From the NCBI RefSeq assembly GCF_902488535.1, contig NZ_CABTWO010000007.1, positions 1-64,000 on the forward strand: 64,000 nt of DNA. Reading direction: 5' to 3'. Within the stretch, counting starts at the first letter, position 1. Each line of letters opens with the position of its first letter. Origin of the DNA: an uncultured Mobiluncus sp. (GTDB lineage Bacteria > Actinomycetota > Actinomycetes > Actinomycetales > Actinomycetaceae). The notes below the pieces were generated by a model. That model searched no databases and was not told where the DNA came from. It saw only the letters and a program-made list of their open reading frames with translations. Positions 1 to 8,083 of the stretch are shown one piece after another. The position numbers and the translations under genes are program-made.

Positions 1-11
1 ACTTGCCATCA

Positions 12-54
12 ACGTGGCTTCACGCTTTGATAGCGTGGAGCCACGTGATTTTTT
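12..54 (+). terminator. Rho-independent terminator of an upstream gene outside the window
   Basis: A 15-bp stem (12-26 with 32-46, one G-T pair) closes a 5-nt loop and is followed by GA and six T. This is a strong intrinsic terminator reading rightwards. The gene it ends lies left of the window. Confidence 0.8.
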
Positions 55-206
55 GGCTGTGTTTAGCCTTGGTTAGCTTTGGTTGGGCCTGGTTGGACTG
101 AGGCTGTGCCCCTGAGGTGTCCACCGTTCAGAAGCGCGGTGCGGGCGTTGCTAATCGGTCGGTCGACTCGCCGCCAGGTCGGGTTCACCGCCGCGCCACG
201 GGTCTA

Positions 207-452
207 TCAGTTTGATGATTTCCTAGAGAAGACACTGACTATTGCCCCCAGGCTGATGCAGATTATGGCCACGTTGCTGATAGGAGGCAGAACTTGCATG
301 AAATTCAAGACCGCCAAGGCAATGATTATTGCCAGAGCTAGCAGAACCGTCCAAATCTGGGCGGTACCGTTGACTTTGTTGCGAAAAACGACCATGGACA
401 GGCCGGACAGCACTCCCAGACCAATGAATAGGTAAGCTATTACGTCAGGCAT
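207..452 (-). CDS. Small integral membrane protein, unknown function (81 aa)
   Basis: The product is almost wholly hydrophobic, with about three membrane segments (roughly residues 4-22, 30-50 and 57-74), a short basic linker (RNK) and a polar tail ending RKSSN. The start has a purine-rich ribosome site (AAGGGGG) about 4 nt upstream. I do not recognise the family. The overlapping plus-strand frame at 79-435 lacks any plausible protein pattern, so this strand was chosen. A palindrome at 541-560 lies about 90 bp upstream and could regulate it. Confidence 0.55.
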   Translation of the reverse strand: MPDVIAYLFIGLGVLSGLSMVVFRNKVNGTAQIWTVLLALAIIIALAVLNFMQVLPPISNVAIICISLGAIVSVFSRKSSN

Positions 453-783
453 CGCGCCCCCTTATATTTCTGACTTTCTGATGTCTAGGGAAAGTTAATC
501 CCGGAAACTGCTTAATACTAATACGGCAGCCAGCACAAATATACCCACAAATGTGGGTATTTAACTACCGACAATGGTAGGTGCGGCGCTACCCGTCAGG
601 CACCAGAAGCCTCGCGCGGAGCCGACGCAAAATCCTTGCCCGAAACACTTTACAGAACACCATAAACCCGCCGAACTGCACCCCAGAGTCAGCGGATTGG
701 CCCTCAAAGGCGTGTTAACGAGAATAAAAACCTCTAAAACCGTAGAATCGTAATCAGCCTGAACTCGTCTATGAGAGGAACTC
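453..783. other. Intergenic region between divergent small membrane protein and clpX
   Basis: No convincing gene is seen here. The region must hold the divergent promoters. It contains the 20-bp palindrome at 541-560 and a smaller hairpin at 565-580 (ctacc/ggtag). The open frame on the minus strand (561-794) has no recognisable composition or ribosome site and was not accepted. Confidence 0.5.
541..560. promoter_or_regulatory. Palindrome, candidate operator
   Basis: Two perfect 9-bp arms (ATACCCACA and TGTGGGTAT) are separated by AA. There is no T-run long enough for a terminator and no gene upstream for it to end. Its position in a divergent intergenic region suits a repressor or activator site. 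The binding protein is unknown. Confidence 0.35.
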
Positions 784-2046
784 ATGTCACGCACTGCCGA
801 ATCGGTCGACCTGCTGAAGTGTTCTTTCTGTGGAAAGTCCCAGCGTCAGGTTCGTAAGCTCATCGCCGGTCCCGGCGTGTATATCTGTGATGAGTGCATC
901 GAGCTGTGCAATGACATTATTGCCGAGGAACTCGACGGTAGCCCCGCGGGCGGTCTGGACGTCCTGCCGACTCCCCATGAAATTTTCGATTTCCTGCAGG
1001 AATACGTGATTGGTCAGGAAAACGCGAAACGTGCCCTGTCCGTAGCGGTCTATAACCACTACAAGCGGGTGCGCGCCCAACGCCACGGCGAAGACACCGG
1101 CATGGAACTGACGAAGTCGAATATCCTGCTGCTCGGCCCCACCGGAACCGGAAAGACGCACCTGGCGAGGTCTTTGGCGCGATTGTTGAAAGTTCCGTTC
1201 TGTATCGTGGACGCCACCGCCCTGACCGAAGCCGGCTACGTGGGCGAGGACGTGGAAAACATCTTGCTGCGCCTGATTCAAGCCGCCGATGGGGACGTGA
1301 AAAAGGCGGAACGCGGCATTATATATATCGACGAAATCGACAAGATTTCCCGCAAGGGCGAAAACGCCTCCATCACTCGTGACGTGTCCGGCGAGGGCGT
1401 GCAGCAAGCTCTGCTAAAGATCATCGAGGGCACCACCGCCTCCGTGCCGCCGCAGGGCGGGCGCAAACACCCGCATCAGGAGTTTATCGAGATTGATACC
1501 TCCTCGATTCTGTTCATTGCCGCCGGGGCGTTTGCCGGTCTCGACGAAATCGTGAAAGCTCGGTTGGGGCAGCGCTCCACCGGGTTTGGCTCGGATCTCA
1601 AATCCGTAAAGGAACACGGTGACCTGTTCGCCAAAGTAACCCCCGACGACCTGCACAAGTTCGGTTTGATTCCGGAGTTCATCGGCCGTCTGCCGGTCAT
1701 TACCAATGTGTCGGCTCTGGACGTTGACGATTTGTCCCGGGTTTTGACCGAGCCCAAGAACGCCATCTTAAAGCAATACCAGCATCTGTTTGAGCTCGAC
1801 GGGGTGAAACTGACTTTCACCGATGCGGCGATTCACGCGGTGGCCGAGTTGGCTGAGAAGCGCGGTACCGGGGCGCGTTCGCTGTCGACCCTGATGGAAA
1901 ACACCCTCTCCCAAATCATGTTTGACCTGCCCTCACGCGACGACGTGGCGGAAGTCATCATCGAGACGGAGTGCGTTTTTGAGGGTGCTGAGCCCACCTA
2001 CGTGCTGCAGGACATCCACGGTGGTTCGGTCGCAAAGACCGCCTAA
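784..2046 (+). CDS. clpX: ATP-dependent Clp protease ATP-binding subunit ClpX
   Basis: AAA+ unfoldase that recognises tagged proteins and threads them into the ClpP peptidase in the cytoplasm. The N-terminal zinc domain has Cys13, Cys16, Cys35 and Cys38. Walker A is GPTGTGKT at 118-125, the pore loop GYVG is at 151-154, Walker B (YIDEID) is at 181-186, and the RKH loop is at 227-229. The length (420 aa) is normal for the family. The start is preceded by GAGAGGAA. The expected ClpP-docking tripeptide (usually I/L/V-G-F) reads TGF at 266-268. No clpP lies within the window; in many actinobacteria clpP precedes clpX, and here the upstream side is cut by a terminator. Confidence 0.97.
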   Translation: MSRTAESVDLLKCSFCGKSQRQVRKLIAGPGVYICDECIELCNDIIAEELDGSPAGGLDVLPTPHEIFDFLQEYVIGQENAKRALSVAVYNHYKRVRAQRHGEDTGMELTKSNILLLGPTGTGKTHLARSLARLLKVPFCIVDATALTEAGYVGEDVENILLRLIQAADGDVKKAERGIIYIDEIDKISRKGENASITRDVSGEGVQQALLKIIEGTTASVPPQGGRKHPHQEFIEIDTSSILFIAAGAFAGLDEIVKARLGQRSTGFGSDLKSVKEHGDLFAKVTPDDLHKFGLIPEFIGRLPVITNVSALDVDDLSRVLTEPKNAILKQYQHLFELDGVKLTFTDAAIHAVAELAEKRGTGARSLSTLMENTLSQIMFDLPSRDDVAEVIIETECVFEGAEPTYVLQDIHGGSVAKTA

Positions 2047-2293
2047 CGTTTACGTCACAAGGTTCCCCGGCGGCTCCTCTGTAGTAGTTGCGACCCCTCG
2101 GAGGCGGGCGATTGTGTGCAACGATTAAGATTCTTTCCGCTCTAAGGGCAGACAGCATTACTAACTCATAATGCCAGCTCGTTGAGGAAGCGCCTTAAAA
2201 CAGCTGTCCGAGCTCCATCGCGCTGTATTAGACTAAATCGTTCACTATCCCCAGATTCATGGTAGGCTCAAACTCGGATTTGGGAGGGATATC

Positions 2294-3178
2294 ATGAGAA
2301 AACTTTTTTCAGGACTGGTTTGTTTTTCCATCCTCATGATTGGCTTATCAGGATGTTCTCACGATGAATCGGTGACACTTTCCACGCAGAACGACCCCAG
2401 TAATACTGCTAGTTCTGTCGACGCAGCTAATCCCCTCATGCTTGAAACCGGTCCGGGATATACAGGATCACTTTCCACCCGCGAAGTGCTTAATTGCAGT
2501 CTTTCAATACCCAGTATCGATGTAAACCCTCAGCCAGAGACACTTATTCCCCTAAACTATAACCGTATCTGGGATCCGAGTGTACCAGCGGTAAATGGCG
2601 GTTCTTGGTATAAACAAATCCAGAAAAACATTAAATCAGGCAACCCGGATGCTATTGGGGAAGTCTCTTTGACTCTGTTGCGTCTGATACAGACCTATCA
2701 TCCTGACCGGGTCGGTATGGGGCTGTACTTTGATACAACGAACAACCAAAGTGGAATTTCGCTCGTGGGTAATGGAAAAAGTACCGAGATGACTTGGCAC
2801 AAAGTTATCGAACAGATCGATATTCCGCAGGACAAAGGAGCTCTCGAGTTGGCAGAGCTTTTGCCAGAAACCACCCCAAAAGTCCAAGTCACCTATGTTG
2901 AGAACAGTACTGAAAAACTCTGTAACGCGGCACGGGGATTATCCGAATACCTGTTTAGGACCAGTTATCTTTCGACGGGAAACTATAGCCTGACCTACGA
3001 CACCTCTAAAGACATGCTCAACTTCAGGCAACGTAAAGGAACCACAAATCCAGATGGCGGTATGTTGGATCATGATAATCTGCCACCAAAACTATTGGCT
3101 GAAATAGATGAAACCATCGATGTTTCCAGACTCATCGAAACGAAATATTCAGGGCTCATTTATTACTCAGAGTTCTAA
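2294..3178 (+). CDS. Lipoprotein of unknown function (294 aa)
   Basis: The N-terminus is a lipoprotein signal: basic MRK, a hydrophobic core, and a lipobox ending LSGC near residue 21, followed by a Ser/Thr-rich linker. The mature part is mixed alpha/beta without membrane segments, so the protein should sit on the outer face of the membrane. GGGAGG precedes the ATG at good spacing. I recognise no family. Codon use is AT-richer than clpX, which may mean recent acquisition or weak expression. It stands alone, with about 250 bp of non-coding DNA upstream. Confidence 0.7.
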   Translation: MRKLFSGLVCFSILMIGLSGCSHDESVTLSTQNDPSNTASSVDAANPLMLETGPGYTGSLSTREVLNCSLSIPSIDVNPQPETLIPLNYNRIWDPSVPAVNGGSWYKQIQKNIKSGNPDAIGEVSLTLLRLIQTYHPDRVGMGLYFDTTNNQSGISLVGNGKSTEMTWHKVIEQIDIPQDKGALELAELLPETTPKVQVTYVENSTEKLCNAARGLSEYLFRTSYLSTGNYSLTYDTSKDMLNFRQRKGTTNPDGGMLDHDNLPPKLLAEIDETIDVSRLIETKYSGLIYYSEF

Positions 3179-3341
3179 ACCTGATTCTCATCCTTTTGAT
3201 TGACGCCGGCATATGCAGCTTTCGGAGCGGCTGATGTGGCTTTACCACGCTTTCGGGCAACCCATTGGATTATCTCAGACCACTTCCGCAGTGGGGAGGT
3301 GAGCCGGTAAAGTGAGAGGGGAACCTAGTGAAGGGGCAACA

Positions 3342-3674
3342 ATGAACACTACGCAAGCCGAAGCTATCGCCGCGAACCCGCCGCAAACCCCTGCTGAACT
3401 CAAGGAATACCGAGCCACCATCGACAACATCGACGCCGCGCTCGTGCATCTGCTGGCGGAGCGGTTTCGTTGCACCCAAAAAGTCGGTCAGCTAAAGGCG
3501 CGCCTGGATTTGCCCCCGGCAGATCCCGAGCGTGAGGCGCAGCAGGTAGCGCGTCTCCAGGCTTTGGCCGTCTCGTCAGGGCTCGACCCCGAGTTTGCCA
3601 AGAAGTTCCTGCGTTTCATCGTGGACGAGGTCATCCGTCACCACGAAGCGGTGCGCGAAACGCCCTCTCACTAA
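3342..3674 (+). CDS. Chorismate mutase, AroQ type
   Basis: An all-helical AroQ-fold domain that converts chorismate to prephenate in phenylalanine and tyrosine synthesis. The pattern EYRATIDNIDAALVHLLAER, followed by a conserved VGQLKA stretch and a C-terminal FIVDEVIRHHE helix, is typical of short monofunctional AroQ proteins (here 110 aa). I place the start at the ATG at 3342 because GAAGGGG lies upstream at suitable distance. An upstream in-frame start at 3312 would add ten atypical residues. Confidence 0.85.
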   Translation: MNTTQAEAIAANPPQTPAELKEYRATIDNIDAALVHLLAERFRCTQKVGQLKARLDLPPADPEREAQQVARLQALAVSSGLDPEFAKKFLRFIVDEVIRHHEAVRETPSH

Positions 3675-3714
3675 CATTTGTGCGTCATTTTTCGCAGATG
3701 AAAGCGGATTTCTC

Positions 3715-3745
3715 GCTAATTAGGTAAGGCAAGCCTTGCTAATTA
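3715..3745. promoter_or_regulatory. Iron-box-like palindrome (DtxR/IdeR type) before the DUF4418 operon
   Basis: TTAGGTAAGGCAAGCCTTG at 3720-3738 matches 14 of 19 positions of the DtxR consensus as I know it. It is flanked by two copies of GCTAATTA (3715-3722 and 3738-3745). The core is shared with the box at 6297-6317. It lies 55-85 bp before the operon start, where repression by iron-loaded DtxR/IdeR would act. Assignment is by sequence resemblance only. Confidence 0.65.
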
Positions 3746-3798
3746 TTTTGCGCTATGCCATGATTGACAGCGTCGTTAAATCTTAAGGAGAAATTCGC

Positions 3799-4317
3799 AT
3801 GAAAGATAGAATCATCGGTTCGCTGCCTACCATCGTGTTGGGCCTGCTCATAGCCATCGCGCCCCGGACTTTTGCGCCGGTTTGCGAGTTCGCTGCCAAA
3901 CACAGCTCCGGTATGGAGAAAATGTCCGGGATGAAAGGCTCCGGCGGCATGGACCACATGGACCACATGGGGCAGGCTGGCAAAGCGATGGGCGCGGCGC
4001 ATCAGCACATGGCGTGCTACTGGACCGCTCAAGCCAGTTTGGGGATTGGAATCCTCCTGCTGGTCATCGGGCTGTTGGCACTGTTCGTGAACTCTCAGAT
4101 TCGCACCGGTTTGAACCTCGGCGCGGCGCTCATCTACGTGCTGGAAATTTCGATTGTCACCGTGCTCATCGGAGTGTGCAAAGGCGAGGAAATGTCTTGC
4201 AATGTGTACGCTATGCCCACGCTGTTAGCGCTGAGCTGTATAGGGATCCTGGCAGTCGGTGCGGCGATATTCCTGGATCAAAGGAATCGTCCGGAACTTC
4301 AGAAAGCCGCGGCATAA
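3799..4317 (+). CDS. DUF4418 family membrane protein with Met/His-rich loop
   Basis: A 172-aa protein with four hydrophobic segments (about 8-26, 76-96, 100-120 and 138-155). Between the first and second lies an extracytoplasmic loop rich in Met, His and Gly (repeated MDHM and SGM motifs, residues 37-70), which looks metal-binding. Cys pairs flank the loops. I recognise the DUF4418 pattern, a family often found beside MacB-like ABC pairs. TAAGGAG lies before the ATG. It is the first gene of an iron-box-controlled operon with the permease and ATPase that follow, so a role in metal handling is inferred. Confidence 0.75.
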   Translation: MKDRIIGSLPTIVLGLLIAIAPRTFAPVCEFAAKHSSGMEKMSGMKGSGGMDHMDHMGQAGKAMGAAHQHMACYWTAQASLGIGILLLVIGLLALFVNSQIRTGLNLGAALIYVLEISIVTVLIGVCKGEEMSCNVYAMPTLLALSCIGILAVGAAIFLDQRNRPELQKAAA

Positions 4318-4323
4318 ACGGCA

Positions 4324-5544
4324 ATGCAAAGCAGCCAGATAACCTGGGGCAAACTCCCTTTTCGTAATCTCAAATATTACCGTTACCGCAGTTTAGGACT
4401 GTTCCTGGTGGCAGTCCTGCTCAGCGCGATAACGTTTGGTGCGGGGATGGTTTCGCTGAACCTCAGCCAAGGTTTGTCGTCGGTCAAGGAGCGTCTGGGG
4501 GCGGACATAATGATTGTGCCCTCCCAGTTTGAGCAGTCCGCAAAGGATATTTACCTTTGCGGGGGAAAGCCGAGCGGGTTCTTGCTGCCAGATGATGTTT
4601 CGGATTTGGTCGCCAATGTTGCCGGAGTGGAACGGGTCACCACGCAGACCTATATTGCCTCCCTGATGGCGAGCTGCTGCGAGGTGCGGCTGCAAATTAT
4701 CGGCATTGATCCGGACACTGACTTCGTCATTAAACCCTGGATTCAAGCCACTTATTCCCGTGGTCTGCAGGACGGGGAGCTGGTCGCGGGCTCCAAAGTC
4801 CAGATTAATGCTCAGGGCAAGATTCGCCTGTTTAACTATGAATTCCCGGTAAGCGCGCGTCTGGCGCCGACGGGCACAAACCTGGATTCGTCTGTGTTTG
4901 CCAATCTGGCGACCACGAAAATCCTGGCGCGACAAGCTGAAAAGGTGGGGCATCCAGTGATGTCTCAATCTCAGATTGGACACCGGGTTTCCGCAGTGAT
5001 GGTAAAGGTCAAGCCCGGTTACGCCCCGGAGGACGTGGCGCGGTATATTTCCAAATCCCCGCAGCTGGAGGGCTTGGGCTTTGTGTCCGCGAACGGGATT
5101 AGTTCCCGGCTCAAGGAGGGTGTGGGCCACATTGTGGGCGCTCTACAGATTTTTCTGACTGTCTTTTGGGCAGTATCACTGGCGGTGTTGGTGACGGTCA
5201 ACTGGGTCAGTGTCATGTCTCGGAGCAAAGAGCTGGGCTCGTTGCGGATAATGGGTGCCACCAAGCGGATGCTGACCGCAATGTTGCTGAAAGAGAATCT
5301 GCTGGTCAGCCTGGCGGGTGGCGTGCTGGGGCTGGGGCTCAGTGCGGCGCTGCTGCGGCCCTTTGGTAATGCCATTCAAAGAGCCTTGAAGCAGCCCTAT
5401 CTGCAAAGTGATCTGTGGAGTCAGTGTTCTCTGGGCGTTCTCATCTTGGTGACGGTGTGCCTCAGTGCTGTGCTGGCCAGTGCTATCTCGGCGATTCGCC
5501 TGCTACGAAAAGAAACTTACCAGGTCGTGCGGGAGGGGCAATAG
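4324..5544 (+). CDS. ABC transporter permease, FtsX/MacB-like
   Basis: 406 aa with one N-terminal membrane segment (about 24-46), a large extracytoplasmic domain, and three C-terminal membrane segments (about 270-290, 320-345 and 365-385). This is the layout of MacB/LolCE/FtsX permeases. The conserved 'SRSKELGSLRIMGAT' stretch before the third segment is the FtsX-domain signature. The extracytoplasmic domain contains Cys residues (YLCGG, SCCEV). The gene starts 6 nt after the DUF4418 gene and ends directly before its ATPase. These permeases usually do mechanotransmission rather than classical import. The substrate is unknown; metal is inferred from context. Confidence 0.85.
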   Translation: MQSSQITWGKLPFRNLKYYRYRSLGLFLVAVLLSAITFGAGMVSLNLSQGLSSVKERLGADIMIVPSQFEQSAKDIYLCGGKPSGFLLPDDVSDLVANVAGVERVTTQTYIASLMASCCEVRLQIIGIDPDTDFVIKPWIQATYSRGLQDGELVAGSKVQINAQGKIRLFNYEFPVSARLAPTGTNLDSSVFANLATTKILARQAEKVGHPVMSQSQIGHRVSAVMVKVKPGYAPEDVARYISKSPQLEGLGFVSANGISSRLKEGVGHIVGALQIFLTVFWAVSLAVLVTVNWVSVMSRSKELGSLRIMGATKRMLTAMLLKENLLVSLAGGVLGLGLSAALLRPFGNAIQRALKQPYLQSDLWSQCSLGVLILVTVCLSAVLASAISAIRLLRKETYQVVREGQ

Positions 5545-6249
5545 ATGTTGTTGGAACTGTGCGAAGTGACCAAGAAGTTTTCGCGGCGGGGACGTGAGTT
5601 CAACGCGGTAGACAGTGTGAGCTTGAGTATTGATGCCGGCCAGTTTGTGGTCATTTCAGGCAAATCGGGTAACGGAAAAACCACCCTGCTGAACCTCATG
5701 ATGGGTTTGCTGCGGCCCAGCTCAGGAACGGTTCTGGTGGCAGGAGAGGATCTGTCTGGTCTCTCGGACCGGGAACTGTCCCAGCTGCGCCGGTTTCGTC
5801 TGGGCATGATTACGCAGCAGCAAACCCTGGTCAGTTCCCTCAACGTTTTGGATAACGTGGTGCTGCCCGCGACTTTGCGGTCAAAAGGGCGGTCGTCGGG
5901 GGAATCGTCGCCGGTGGCGGTGGAGTCTTTGCCCGTCAATCGCGCGTTGGATTTACTGGAAAAGCTCGACATTGCGGACCTATCACACGCCTGGCCCGCA
6001 GAACTGTCCGGGGGAGAGATGCGTCGGGTCGCCATCGCCCGAGCACTCATGGCCCAACCGGAAGTTTTGTTGGCGGATGAACCGACCGGCGACTTGGACG
6101 ACGACTCTACCGCGGCGGTGCTGCGGCTATTTCACGAGCTCACACAAGGGAGCAGCACGGTCGTCATGGTCACGCACGACGCGGCCGCTTATGAATACTG
6201 CAACCGCAGGTTCAATATGCTAGACGGCCACCTGGAAGAGCTGCGGTAG
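5545..6249 (+). CDS. ABC transporter ATP-binding protein, LolD/MacB-like
   Basis: Walker A is GKSGNGKTT near residues 38-46, the signature is LSGGEMRRVAIARAL near 151-165, and Walker B (VLLADEPTGDLD) follows. LADEPTGDLD is the LolD/MacB/FtsE subfamily form. At 234 aa it is a single nucleotide-binding domain that pairs with the preceding permease. GGGAGGGG precedes the ATG, which begins one base after the permease stop, so coupled translation is expected. Confidence 0.92.
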   Translation: MLLELCEVTKKFSRRGREFNAVDSVSLSIDAGQFVVISGKSGNGKTTLLNLMMGLLRPSSGTVLVAGEDLSGLSDRELSQLRRFRLGMITQQQTLVSSLNVLDNVVLPATLRSKGRSSGESSPVAVESLPVNRALDLLEKLDIADLSHAWPAELSGGEMRRVAIARALMAQPEVLLADEPTGDLDDDSTAAVLRLFHELTQGSSTVVMVTHDAAAYEYCNRRFNMLDGHLEELR

Positions 6250-6296
6250 GGCGAGGGCATTTTGTTAAAAATCAACCCTGAACAGCTAAATTTGCT

Positions 6297-6317
6297 ATAA
6301 GGCAAGGCTTGCCTTAT
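6297..6317. promoter_or_regulatory. Perfect 21-bp iron-box-like palindrome before the FTR1 operon
   Basis: Two perfect 10-bp arms (ATAAGGCAAG and CTTGCCTTAT) surround a central G. The motif agrees with the DtxR/IdeR consensus at 13 of 19 positions and shares its AAGGCAAG/CTTGC core with the box at 3720-3740. It lies about 57 bp before the FTR1 start. Iron-dependent repression of the operon is inferred. Confidence 0.7.
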
Positions 6318-6373
6318 TTATTATTTTTCTGTAGCCTTGTCATGTTTCGATTTAGAAAGAAGTTGAGGAAATC

Positions 6374-8083
6374 GTGGACGCAACCAGAAACCAGCCTTCT
6401 CTGTGGGCACGTGGACTGCGGTTTATCGTAGGTTTTTCCGCTTTGGTGGTGGCGCTAGCCTTCGGCGGAGTGGTCTGGCCCAGCGCGGCCACACCCCAAG
6501 ATTCCGATCTGGGTGAATGGTCTGAGGTTGTGGCGGTAATGCAGGAAAAGCTCTCCGCGGTTCCGGAAGCTGGCGATCCGAGCGCGGTCCAGACTCTGAT
6601 TCGTCAAGCCTACTATGAGAACTACCAGACCAGCGGACTGGAGGACCAGGTCAAACACGCTTTGGGGCGTGACGTCGACGATAAGTTCGTCGCCGAACTA
6701 TTGAACTTACGCAATCTCAGCCGTGACGGCGCGAGCCCGGAGGCGCTGCGAGAAGCCAGCGACAAAGTCATAGACCTGCTTACAGAAACGGTAACTAAGC
6801 TGGTCAAAGCCCCGAAGGTGGCGGATCAGTGGAGTAGGGTCGCCGACACGATTGCGCAAACTATCACCGATGCCCAAAGCGCCTACGTCAAGGGACAAGC
6901 CGACCGGGCATTCACCCTGGCTACCGAAGCGTACCTGGGGCATTACGAAGCTGACGGGTTTGAAAACACCACCATTGTGCACAAAGGTTTCAGCCGTGTG
7001 ACTGAGATTGAGGGCATGTTCAGTGACTTGCGGCAGGGCTACAAAGACGGTCGTGACCAGGCTCAACAGGAGAAACTTGGCAAGGATCTGATTGCGAAGC
7101 TGACTGAGGACGCGCAATTTTTAGACTCGAAAACGCAGGACACGGGACCGCTGGGGATCTCCGGTTTCTTTGCCGCTTTTCTGATTTTGCTGCGTGAAGG
7201 CGCGGAGGCGCTGTTGGTCGTGGCGGCGTTGGTCACCTATGCGTTGAAAGCGGGACGGCGCGACCAGCTGCGGGGAATCCTAGCGGGCGTGGGTATCGCC
7301 GTGGTCATTTCCATCGGTCTGGCTATTCTGTTTGGCCAGCTCAGCGCCAGCGTGCAGAGCGGAATGGGTCAGGAACTGCTGGAGGGAATCACCGGCCTAG
7401 CGGCCGCCCTGATGCTGATTTATGTGTCTAACTGGATACTGAGCAAGTCCAGTGGCAAACGCTGGGAGGAATACATAAAGGCGACCGCGGGCGAAAAAAC
7501 CGCGTCGGGAGGCGTTTTTGCCCTGGCATTTGTGTCCTTCCTCACCGTGGCCAGGGAAGGTGCCGAAACCATCCTGTTCTTTTACCCGATTGTTGCCGGG
7601 GCGAAAACGCACAGCGATTATTGGTTTATCGTTTTGGGTGGCGTAACGGCGGTAATCATCCTCGCGATTCTATTCGTGTTGGTCTGGCAGTTCGGGGTAC
7701 GCCTGCCGCTCAAGCCGTTCTTTAAGTGGACTTCAATATTGCTGGCGTTGCTGGCGGTAGCCATCGTGGGCGGGGCAATCAAAGAGCTGCAAGAGGCCGC
7801 TTTGGTCGGGGCGCATGTGGTGCCTTCCGTTCCTACCGTGGTGTTCCTGGGGATTTATCCCACTGCGGAAACCCTCGGTGCCCAGCTTATTACCGCCGCG
7901 GTATTGGTCGGCCTAGCTCTGTTGCAACGCCGCCAGGCAAAAGCCGACCAGCCCGAGGCGAGCGGTTCCGAGACACGTTGCGACACCCCTATCTCGGAAA
8001 GTAATGATAAAGCTCCCGAAGAAAACTCTTCGAGGGAAGACACACAAGACGCTGTCGAAGCACACAGCGGAAAGGAAGAATAA
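6374..8083 (+). CDS. FTR1-family iron permease with extracytoplasmic N-terminal domain
   Basis: A high-affinity iron permease (EfeU/FetM class). A signal sequence or first membrane helix (about 15-36) leads into a mostly helical extracytoplasmic domain of about 220 residues, then seven hydrophobic segments. The two REXXE iron motifs are present as REGAE, at about residues 275 and 394. The polar acidic C-terminal tail is about 50 residues. At 569 aa it is about twice the length of EfeU, like the long Campylobacter Cj1658-type members. It starts at GTG with GAGGAA upstream. The stop overlaps the ATG of the P19 gene by one base. Confidence 0.92.
   Translation: MDATRNQPSLWARGLRFIVGFSALVVALAFGGVVWPSAATPQDSDLGEWSEVVAVMQEKLSAVPEAGDPSAVQTLIRQAYYENYQTSGLEDQVKHALGRDVDDKFVAELLNLRNLSRDGASPEALREASDKVIDLLTETVTKLVKAPKVADQWSRVADTIAQTITDAQSAYVKGQADRAFTLATEAYLGHYEADGFENTTIVHKGFSRVTEIEGMFSDLRQGYKDGRDQAQQEKLGKDLIAKLTEDAQFLDSKTQDTGPLGISGFFAAFLILLREGAEALLVVAALVTYALKAGRRDQLRGILAGVGIAVVISIGLAILFGQLSASVQSGMGQELLEGITGLAAALMLIYVSNWILSKSSGKRWEEYIKATAGEKTASGGVFALAFVSFLTVAREGAETILFFYPIVAGAKTHSDYWFIVLGGVTAVIILAILFVLVWQFGVRLPLKPFFKWTSILLALLAVAIVGGAIKELQEAALVGAHVVPSVPTVVFLGIYPTAETLGAQLITAAVLVGLALLQRRQAKADQPEASGSETRCDTPISESNDKAPEENSSREDTQDAVEAHSGKEE

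Noticed and set aside
79..435. Plus-strand frame of 118 codons
   Set aside because: Opposite the small hydrophobic protein at 207-452, which has the better ribosome site and composition.
561..794. Minus-strand frame of 77 codons upstream of clpX
   Set aside because: No ribosome site or protein-like pattern; it overlaps the clpX start region.
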